Positions 57,873 to 64,000 of a stretch of 64,000 bases of DNA are shown here, piece after piece. The notes under the pieces are model-generated. The model did not search any database, had not been told where the DNA came from, and saw only the letters and a list, made by a program, of their open reading frames with translations. Position numbers and translations under genes: made by a program. The stretch lies in contig JAEPMI010000008.1 of the NCBI GenBank assembly GCA_017644045.1, positions 372,001 to 436,000 on the forward strand, given 5' to 3'. Source of the stretch: Deltaproteobacteria bacterium. GTDB taxonomy: Bacteria > Myxococcota_A > Polyangia > Polyangiales > Houyiibacteriaceae. Within the stretch, counting starts at the first letter, position 1. Every line of letters starts with the position of its first letter.

Positions 57873-58897
57873 GCAGCGACGTGCTTCGCGACGCGCTCGG
57901 TCGGCTCCTGGCCGGCGAGACCCTCGACGGGCCCGGCATGGAGGCCGCCATGGGCGCGATCCTGGCGGGCGAGGGCACGCCCGCGCAGGTCGCCGGTTTC
58001 GCCGTCGCGCTGCGGATGCGGGGCGAGACGACCGAGCAGATCGCCGCCGCCGCCCGGACGCTCCGCGCCCACTGCGACGCGGTGGAGCTGCCGGTGAGCG
58101 GACCGATCCTCGACACCTGCGGCACCGGCGGCGACGGCGCCGGGACCTTCAACGTCTCCACCGTCAGCGCCATCGTGGTGGCGGCCTGTGGCGTGAAGGT
58201 CGCCAAGCACGGGAACCGCTCGGTCTCCAGCCGCTCCGGCAGCGCCGACGTGCTCGAGGCGCTCGGCGTGGCCATCGACGCGCCGGCGCCAGTGGTCGTG
58301 CGCTGCCTCGAGGAGGTGGGGATCACCTTCCTCTTCGCGCCCGCCCACCATCAGGCGCTGCGCCATGCGGCCACGCCGCGCCGCGAGCTCGGCGCTCGCA
58401 CGGTCTTCAACCTCCTCGGGCCACTGGTGAACCCGGCCGGCGCGACCCATCAGCTCGTCGGCGTCTACGATCCCGACCGGGTCGAGCAGCTCGCGCGGGT
58501 CCTCGGCGCGCTCGGGACCGACGCCGCCTGGGTCGTGCACGGCGCCGACGGCCTCGACGAGATCGCGCCGCACGGTCCGACGCAGGTCGCGATGCTGAAG
58601 GACGGCGAGGTCACGACCACCACCGTCTCGCCCGCGGACTTCGAGGTCGAGCCTGCGCCACTCGATTCGCTCGCCGGTGGGGACGCGAAGGAGAACGCCG
58701 CCATCACCCGACGGATCTTCGAAGGCAAGGCCGACGGAGCACGGGTGGCCGTGCTGCTCAACGCCGGCGCGGCGCTCTGCGTGGCCGGCGCGGCCGACTC
58801 GCCGGCGGCGGGCGCCGCGATGGCCGCTGCCGCGATCGACGAGGGCCGCGCGTTGGCCACGTTGGACCGCTGGATCGACGCCTCGCAGGGGAAGTGA
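57869..58897 (+). CDS. trpD: Anthranilate phosphoribosyltransferase
   Basis: TrpD joins anthranilate to PRPP. The 342-residue protein shows [18 protein letters not shown] (PRPP loop), [37 protein letters not shown] and [16 protein letters not shown]. The GTG start overlaps the trpG stop by 4 bp. Confidence 0.96.
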
Positions 58898-59673
58898 TGA
58901 GCGACGTCCTCACTCGGATCGTCGCCCGAAAGGCGAAGGAGGTCGCGCGCCGGAAGCGACACCCACGACCGCCCGAAGCTCGCGGCGACGCGCGCGGCGC
59001 GCTCGAGGCGCTGCGGCGTAAGGACGGCCTCCCCCGCGTGATCGCGGAGGTGAAGTTCCGCTCGCCGAGCGCGGGTGCGATCCGTCCGCGAGGGGCGGGG
59101 GAGGGCGCCCGGGTCGCGCGCAGCTACGAAGCAGGCGGCGCCGGCGCGGTGAGCGTCCTCGCGGACCGACCCGGCTTCGGCGGCTCTCCGCTCGAGGTGC
59201 GGCGCGTGGCGAGCGCGGTCTCGGTGCCGGTGCTCTTCAAGGAGTTCGTGCTCGATCCGATCCAGCTCGACCTCGCGGTGGCGGTCGGAGCGTCGATGGC
59301 GCTCCTCTTGGTGCGCGTGCTCGACCAGGCGGCGCTCGAGTCGCTGGTCGCCGCCTGCCACGCCCGGGGCATCGAGCCGGTGGTCGAGGCGGCCGACGAG
59401 GCCGAGCTGGAGCGGGCGCTGCGGACCGAGGCGGCGATCGTGGGGGTCAACGCGCGCGACCTGCGGACCTTCGCCGTGGACCCCGCGAGGGCCGCTCGTT
59501 TGATCGAGAGCATTCCGTCCGAGCGCGTGGCGGTGTACATGAGCGGCGTGCGAGAGGTGGATGACCTGAAGCGGGTGCGCGATGGGCGCGCCGATGCCGC
59601 CCTGGTGGGCGAGGGCCTGATGCGAGCCGACGACCCCGGGGCGCGGCTCGCCAGCTGGCTGGAGGCGATGTGA
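58897..59673 (+). CDS. trpC: Indole-3-glycerol-phosphate synthase
   Basis: TrpC closes the indole ring. The 258-residue (beta-alpha)8 barrel has VIAEVKFRSPSAGAIRP (with the catalytic Lys), VSVLADRPGFGGS, VPVLFKEFVLDPIQL, VEAADEAELERAL, IVGVNARDLRTF and ALVGEGLMRADDP. ATG at 58897 touches the trpD stop (TGATG); GTG at 58894 is an alternative. The trpF and trpBA genes are not in the window. Confidence 0.95.
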   Translation: MSDVLTRIVARKAKEVARRKRHPRPPEARGDARGALEALRRKDGLPRVIAEVKFRSPSAGAIRPRGAGEGARVARSYEAGGAGAVSVLADRPGFGGSPLEVRRVASAVSVPVLFKEFVLDPIQLDLAVAVGASMALLLVRVLDQAALESLVAACHARGIEPVVEAADEAELERALRTEAAIVGVNARDLRTFAVDPARAARLIESIPSERVAVYMSGVREVDDLKRVRDGRADAALVGEGLMRADDPGARLASWLEAM

Positions 59674-60743
59674 GCTCGAAGGGAACGGTCCTGGTCACCG
59701 GTGCACGTGGCACCGTGGGCAACTACGTGGCGAGCCTCGCCGAGGCGGCGGGGTGGCGAGTGATCGCCAGCGACATCTCCGACCGCGGCGTGCGCGTCCC
59801 GATGCGGGGCGAGGTGCGGGTCGCCGACCTGCGTCACGAAGACAGCCTGCCGCGTCTCGTCGAGGGCTGCGACGCGGTGATCCACACCGCCGCGGAGCTC
59901 GACGTCACCAAAGCGGCCGCGGCGCTCTCCGCGATCAACACCGAGGCCGTCGCGAGCCTCTACGAGGCTGCGTCCGCCGCCGGCGTGAAGCGCTTCGTGC
60001 ACCTGAGCACCGCCGCACTCTACGAGCGCCGCGACGGACCGATCGACGAGGACACGCCGCTCGCGCCCGAGGGGCCCTACGGTCTCTCCAAGCTCGGTGC
60101 CGAGGTCTTCCTCCGCGGGCTCGACCCGGAACGGAAGCCGCACTGGACCGTGCTGCGCGCGGCGCCCATCTACGGCCGTCGCGGACGCCACTTCGCCGCG
60201 AGCCTCCTCGCGGTGGGCCCGATCATCCGGCTCACGACACCCGTCGTGCCCCGGCCGGCGGGCGGACCGGAGGGCACCATGGTGCACGCCGAGGACGTCG
60301 CGCGCGCGTCGCTCTTCGTGCTCGAGCACCCGGACGCCGTCGGTCGCGCGTTCGACGTCTCGGACGGCGACGTGCTCGGCCTCGGTGAGCGCATCGGCGT
60401 GACCTTCGACGCCTACGGCCTCCGCAGCATCTCGACCGGCAAGACGCCAGAGGCGTTCTTCGAGCTGCTCAGTCGGCTGCTCCGGACCCGGAACCTCGCC
60501 GGGGGCCTCGACACGGCCGCGGCCCTCGCCTGGCGCACGGTGGTGGCCCGCCATCGCCTCAAGCCGGCGCTCCGGCCCCGCTTCGACCGCGAAGTCCTCG
60601 ATCTGGTGGGCCGACCGCTCATCGTCCGCGCCGAGCGCCTCCGCTCCCTCGGCTGGGAGCCCCGCTTTCCTCGCTTCGAGAGCGGTTTCGCCGAGGTCCT
60701 CCGCTGGTACCAGGCCGAGCGCTGGGTCCCCCGCTACTCCTAG
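59670..60743 (+). CDS. NAD-dependent epimerase/dehydratase (extended SDR)
   Basis: The 357-residue protein has the NAD-binding VLVTGARGTVGNYV and, in the active site, HLSTAALYERRD with YGLSKLGAEVF (Tyr-x3-Lys). The C-terminal half resembles 3-beta-HSD/sterol-type or sugar epimerases; the substrate is not clear. The GTG start overlaps the trpC stop, so it travels with tryptophan genes without an obvious reason. Its TAG stop at 60741-60743 lies in the left-end CTAG of MITE copy 2. Confidence 0.85.
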   Translation: MSSKGTVLVTGARGTVGNYVASLAEAAGWRVIASDISDRGVRVPMRGEVRVADLRHEDSLPRLVEGCDAVIHTAAELDVTKAAAALSAINTEAVASLYEAASAAGVKRFVHLSTAALYERRDGPIDEDTPLAPEGPYGLSKLGAEVFLRGLDPERKPHWTVLRAAPIYGRRGRHFAASLLAVGPIIRLTTPVVPRPAGGPEGTMVHAEDVARASLFVLEHPDAVGRAFDVSDGDVLGLGERIGVTFDAYGLRSISTGKTPEAFFELLSRLLRTRNLAGGLDTAAALAWRTVVARHRLKPALRPRFDREVLDLVGRPLIVRAERLRSLGWEPRFPRFESGFAEVLRWYQAERWVPRYS

Positions 60744-60904
60744 ACCGCTCACGACTTGCTCTGATCCGCCCTCGCGGGCTGTGCGACCACAGGTCGGCCC
60801 CGTCCCTCCTCGCCGATGCTCGGCATCGACTCGTCGTGCCGAAACCGACCCGCGGCCGCACAGCACCCCGATCATCGGACCATTTCAAGCCGTGAGCGGT
60901 CTAG
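60740..60904. mobile_element. 165-bp MITE-like element, copy 2
   Basis: This copy is identical by eye to 1884-2048 and in the same orientation relative to the window, with terminal inverted repeats beginning CTAGACCGCTCACG. Relative to the gene it abuts it is reversed compared with copy 1: here the left end touches the epimerase stop, and in copy 1 the right end touches the GT39-like stop. Identity suggests recent spread or gene conversion. Confidence 0.8.
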
Positions 60905-60937
60905 GCGCTCGGATGGCGCTCTGGGCCGAAAAGTCCC

Positions 60938-61636
60938 ATGATCTCCGTCATGCCCCTTCGTGAGATTGCGGCGGTGGCCCGGCAGGGCTGGTTGATCGGC
61001 GCGCGGACGCTCGGATGGAGCGATCGCGCGGTGCTCGAGCCCGAGTCCACGCACGCCGTCGCGTTCGTGCACGGGTTCATGGCCGCTGGACCCGTCTTCG
61101 ACCCGCTCCGGGCGCAGGTCGAGGCGGACGGCATGGACACCCTCGACTTCACCTATGCGTCGACGGGGCGCTTCGAGCGCATCGCCGCGGAGCTCGCCGC
61201 ACGCCTGCACACCGCCGCGGACGGCCGTCGCCTCGCGCTGGTCGGGCACTCGCTCGGTGGCCTGCTCGCGCGCTGGGCGATGCAGAAGCATGGCGTACCG
61301 GCAGAGACGCTCATCACCATCGCCACCCCGCATGCGGGAACGGAGATCGCGCGCCGCTGGCCTCTGCCGCTGGCTCGGGCGCTGCGCCCCGGCAGCGAGG
61401 TGCTCGCGGAGCTCGCGCCGCCGACGGTGCCGCACCTCGCGATCGTCGCCGGCCGGGACACGATGGTCCGACCGGTGAGCAGCGCGGCGGCCGACGGGGC
61501 GCGCGTCCACTGGCTCCACGAGGTGGGTCACAACGCCGTCCTCTACGACGATGAGGCCCACCGGCTCGTCACGGGTGCGCTTCGGTCGTGGCGGCGACGT
61601 TCGGCCGAACACCCTCGAAGCGACGCGGCAGAGTGA
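60938..61636 (+). CDS. Alpha/beta-fold lipase/esterase (PGAP1-like)
   Basis: The 232-residue protein has VAFVHGFMAAGPVFDPL (oxyanion HG), nucleophile elbow ALVGHSLGGLLARWA, TIATPHAGTEIARR typical of lipase and PGAP1-like enzymes, an Asp in IVAGRDTMV and a late His in HEVGHNAVLYDDEAH. It has no signal peptide. Its last 68 bp overlap the 3' end of the convergent pilS gene. Confidence 0.87.
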   Translation: MISVMPLREIAAVARQGWLIGARTLGWSDRAVLEPESTHAVAFVHGFMAAGPVFDPLRAQVEADGMDTLDFTYASTGRFERIAAELAARLHTAADGRRLALVGHSLGGLLARWAMQKHGVPAETLITIATPHAGTEIARRWPLPLARALRPGSEVLAELAPPTVPHLAIVAGRDTMVRPVSSAAADGARVHWLHEVGHNAVLYDDEAHRLVTGALRSWRRRSAEHPRSDAAE

Positions 61637-63221
61637 CGCGCAGGAGCGCGCCGCCGTCGGCGCCATCGGCGACGGAGATCGTGCCCTTGTGGCTCTCCAC
61701 GATCTGATGGACCAGCGCGAGGCCCAGGCCGATGCCGCGGGCGCGCTTGGAGTAGAACATGTCGAAGAGCTTCTCTCGCTCGGCTTCGGGGATGCCCTCG
61801 CCCTGGTCCTCGACTTCGAGCACCACGGCCTCGTCGCTCCGACGGGCACGCACCGTCACGACCCCTCGCTCGGGGGAGGCCTGGAGCGCGTTCTTCACGA
61901 GGTTCCACACCACCTGCCGAATCGCGTCCGCGTCCGCCTCCAGCGGTAGCGGCTCGGCGGCCTCGACCTGGATGGTCTTGCTGCCGAGCAGCTCCTGATC
62001 GCCGCTGACGAGCTGGCTCACGCCCTGGGCCACGTCGGCGAGGTCGATGTCGGTCGGCGTGGGGGCCACGGGGCGACCGACCGCGAGCATCGTCGTCACG
62101 AGCTCGTTCAAGCGGAGCACCTCGCCCTGCACCAGGTCCAGCAGCGTGGCGTCCTCTTCGTTCAGCTCGCTCGCGTCGCGCACGAGCTGGACGCTCCCGC
62201 GGATCGCGCCGAGCGGGTTGCGGATCTCGTGCGCGAGGCCCGCGGCGAGGTGGCCGAGGACGGCCAGCTGCTCCGCGCGCTTGGCGGCGGTGCGCAGGTC
62301 CTGGATCTCGGTGAGGTCCTGGAAGAGCAAGAGAGACCGTCCGCTCGAGTCCACCAGCGGGGTGCGGCTGTAGCCGAGCACCAGCACCCGACCGTCGGGG
62401 AGGGTGGCGTGCTGCTCCGCCCGTCGGTCCATCGCGGGCGTGAAGCCGAGCAGCTCGCCGACCGGCTCGCCGAGCACGCGATGCTCCGCCAGGCCGAGCA
62501 TCTCGAGGCCAGCAGGGTTGATGGAGGTGATCCGCTCGTCATCGCTGAGCGTCACCAGCCCGGAGCTGAGCGAGCGGACGATGTCGTCATTGAGCTGGCT
62601 GAGCCGGGCCCGCTCCTGCTCGGCGGCGCGGGCCACGCCGCGCTCCTTCTGGAGGCGAGCGGCGAGCGCCACGCTGAGGCCGCCAACCACGACGAGGCCG
62701 ACGAGGTTCGAGAGCAGCGAGTAGCCGAGCGCCTGAATGTCGACCCGGTACGCCTGCGGGTTCTGATCGGGGGGCGGTGGCACCCACTCCGCGCTCAGCG
62801 CGAGACCGACGAGCACGTAGAGGACGATCGAGGCGGCGGTCGTGAACGTCGCGGCCCGACCCCCGAGGGTGACCGCGGCGCTCAGCACGGCGGCGCCGTA
62901 GAGGATCGAGAACGCGCTCGCCGCGCCGCCGGAGAGGTAGACGAGCCCGGTCGCGAGCACGAGGTCGGCCAGCAGCGGGATCAGCGCGCGCGGGGTCAGG
63001 GGCCACCCCGCGAGTCGCCCGGCGAGCGCCAACACCGAGCTGGTGAACGTGCCGACGATCAGCACGCTCAGCATCACCGGCGTGAAGCCGTCGGCCGCGA
63101 GGCCGGCGCCGAGGTTCAGCCAGAGCGTGCCCCCGAGGAGGAGGCCGCCCACGATCAGGCGCCAGACCAGCAGCCACTGCAGCCGGCGCTCCTGCTCGGT
63201 GGCCGGGTCGGCGGGAGCCAT
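61569..63221 (-). CDS. pilS: Type IV pilus sensor histidine kinase PilS
   Basis: The 550-residue protein has six hydrophobic segments (about 18-195), a PAS domain (about 210-300, IVRSLSSGLVTLSDDERITSINPAGLEMLGL) and a HisKA domain with LAVLGHLAAGLAHEIRNPLGAIRGSVQL. The ATPase domain follows, with N, G1 and G2 boxes (NLVKNALQA, VEDQGEGIPEAE, RGIGLGLALVHQIVESH). PilS-PilR systems control pilin transcription. It lies 7 bp after pilC on the same strand, supporting the name. The response regulator is not in the window. Confidence 0.92.
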   Translation of the reverse strand: MAPADPATEQERRLQWLLVWRLIVGGLLLGGTLWLNLGAGLAADGFTPVMLSVLIVGTFTSSVLALAGRLAGWPLTPRALIPLLADLVLATGLVYLSGGAASAFSILYGAAVLSAAVTLGGRAATFTTAASIVLYVLVGLALSAEWVPPPPDQNPQAYRVDIQALGYSLLSNLVGLVVVGGLSVALAARLQKERGVARAAEQERARLSQLNDDIVRSLSSGLVTLSDDERITSINPAGLEMLGLAEHRVLGEPVGELLGFTPAMDRRAEQHATLPDGRVLVLGYSRTPLVDSSGRSLLLFQDLTEIQDLRTAAKRAEQLAVLGHLAAGLAHEIRNPLGAIRGSVQLVRDASELNEEDATLLDLVQGEVLRLNELVTTMLAVGRPVAPTPTDIDLADVAQGVSQLVSGDQELLGSKTIQVEAAEPLPLEADADAIRQVVWNLVKNALQASPERGVVTVRARRSDEAVVLEVEDQGEGIPEAEREKLFDMFYSKRARGIGLGLALVHQIVESHKGTISVADGADGGALLRVTLPRRFEGVRPNVAATTEAHP

Positions 63222-63228
63222 CGTGGCC

Positions 63229-64000
63229 CTATTCGACCTGGACCTTGCCGGCGATCTCGAAGATCGGCATGTACATCGCGATCAGGATCACGCCGACGAT
63301 GCCGCCGATGAAGACCATCATGAGCGGCTCGAGCAGCGACGTGAGCGCGGCGACCGCCACGTCGACTTCCTCTTCGTAGAAGTCGGCGATCTTGTTGAGC
63401 ATGTTGTCGAGCGCACCGGTCTGCTCACCGACGCCGATCATCTGCACGACCATCGGCGGGAACACGCCGGTGGCCATGAGCGGCTCGGCCATGGTGCGAC
63501 CCTCGCGGACCCGGTCCGCGGTCTCGTGAATGGCGCTCTCGACGATGACGTTGCCGGATGCCTTGCCGACGATGTCCATGGCGTCGAGGATCGGGACGCC
63601 AGAGCCGAGGAGAGTGCCGAGTGTTCGGGTGAAGCGGGCGACGGCGATCTTCCGCACCACCGGCCCTATGATCGGTAAGGTCAGGAAGGCCTTGTGCCAG
63701 AAGCGCTTGCCGCCCTTCGTTCGGTAGCTGTAGCCGATGGCGGACACGGTCGCGGTGAACACCAGCGAGATGATCCAGAAGTTGTCGAGGAAGCCTTCGC
63801 TGATGCCGATGACGAACTTCGTGATGCCCGGGAGCTGATCCTCCCCGCCGAACTCCGCGAACATCTCGCGGAACGCCGGGATGACCCACGTGAGCATGAC
63901 GACGATGACGGCGATGGCCACGTTGAGGATCGCGACGGGGTAGACCATGGCGCCGCGGACCTGGCGCCGCAGCTTCACGTTCTTCTCGATGTAGACCGCG
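63229..64000 (-). CDS. pilC: Type IV pilus inner-membrane platform protein PilC, 5' part cut by window end
   Basis: PilC/GspF forms the inner-membrane platform turned by the pilus ATPases. About 257 C-terminal residues are present, covering the linker, the second repeat (RFTRTLGTLLGSGVPILDAMDIVGKASGN) and the last two membrane helices (LLEPLMMVFIGGIVGVILIAMYMPIFE). The frame stays open through position 64000 (AVYIEKNVKLRRQ), so the N-terminal repeat lies beyond the window; an internal ATG at 63978 is not the true start. Confidence 0.94.
   Translation of the reverse strand, partial: AVYIEKNVKLRRQVRGAMVYPVAILNVAIAVIVVMLTWVIPAFREMFAEFGGEDQLPGITKFVIGISEGFLDNFWIISLVFTATVSAIGYSYRTKGGKRFWHKAFLTLPIIGPVVRKIAVARFTRTLGTLLGSGVPILDAMDIVGKASGNVIVESAIHETADRVREGRTMAEPLMATGVFPPMVVQMIGVGEQTGALDNMLNKIADFYEEEVDVAVAALTSLLEPLMMVFIGGIVGVILIAMYMPIFEIAGKVQVE

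Overview
This is a high-GC chromosomal window, about 70% G+C by eye, with almost every codon ending in G or C. It looks like a myxobacterium-type deltaproteobacterium (Polyangia/Sandaracinus-like). Supporting traits are many small lipoproteins, FHA-domain proteins, eukaryote-like Ser/Thr kinases with extra C-terminal domains, type IV pilus genes, a fibro-slime protein, and an amino-acid-operon style in which genes overlap by 1-4 bases. This placement is inference; there is no rRNA gene to confirm it. I saw no tRNA or rRNA genes, phage, CRISPR array or complete insertion sequence.

Layout. 1-13.8 kb: start of a signal peptidase I gene (cut by the window edge), a HemG-like flavoprotein, lipoproteins, a GT39-like membrane protein with a divergent GT2 glycosyltransferase, an FHA-GGDEF diguanylate cyclase, pgi, a BtuF/FepB-like binding protein, a penicillin-binding transpeptidase, a double-VOC protein and a PilT-family ATPase. 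13.8-23.3 kb: a VWA lipoprotein, glycerate 2-kinase, a SPOR protein, gyrA, and an atypical Hsp70/J-protein pair. 23.4-27.7 kb: hisB-hisH-hisA-hisF translationally coupled to a membrane protein of unknown role. 27.7-32.2 kb: GDP-mannose and envelope genes (phosphomannomutase, mannose-1-phosphate guanylyltransferase, UppP) plus a fibro-slime lipoprotein. 32.3-35.6 kb: two Ser/Thr kinases. 35.6-37.8 kb: an arsenic operon (arsenate reductase with a lipoprotein signal, arsR, acr3) behind a clear palindromic operator. 37.8-52.5 kb: surface and lipoprotein genes, including a pectinacetylesterase-like enzyme, a five-gene overlapping lipoprotein/beta-barrel operon with DUF4266 and DUF3570, an MCE/MlaD protein and an EI24/CysZ-like membrane protein. 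52.5-55.6 kb: two tandem FHA/zinc-ribbon paralogues and a membrane protein. 55.9-60.7 kb: alpha/beta hydrolase plus lipoprotein, then trpG-trpD-trpC-epimerase. 60.9-64 kb: a lipase, then pilS and pilC of the type IV pilus (pilC runs off the window).

The most distinctive content is non-coding. A 165-bp MITE-like element occurs twice, identical by eye, with about 19-bp terminal inverted repeats ending in CTAG. Each copy sits so that its terminal CTAG supplies the TAG stop codon of the adjacent gene. Hexanucleotide arrays built on GTGCAC or GTGCCC lie between genes, and one occurs inside the glycerate kinase gene, where it encodes a His/Val/Asp/Glu insert. A second dispersed repeat family with a conserved 23-bp core flanks two intergenic terminators. 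A 30-bp alternating purine-pyrimidine tract sits at the predicted gyrA transcription start. Among proteins, the least usual are the lipoprotein-type arsenate reductase and the Hsp70 with a roughly 150-residue proline-rich linker and no lid.
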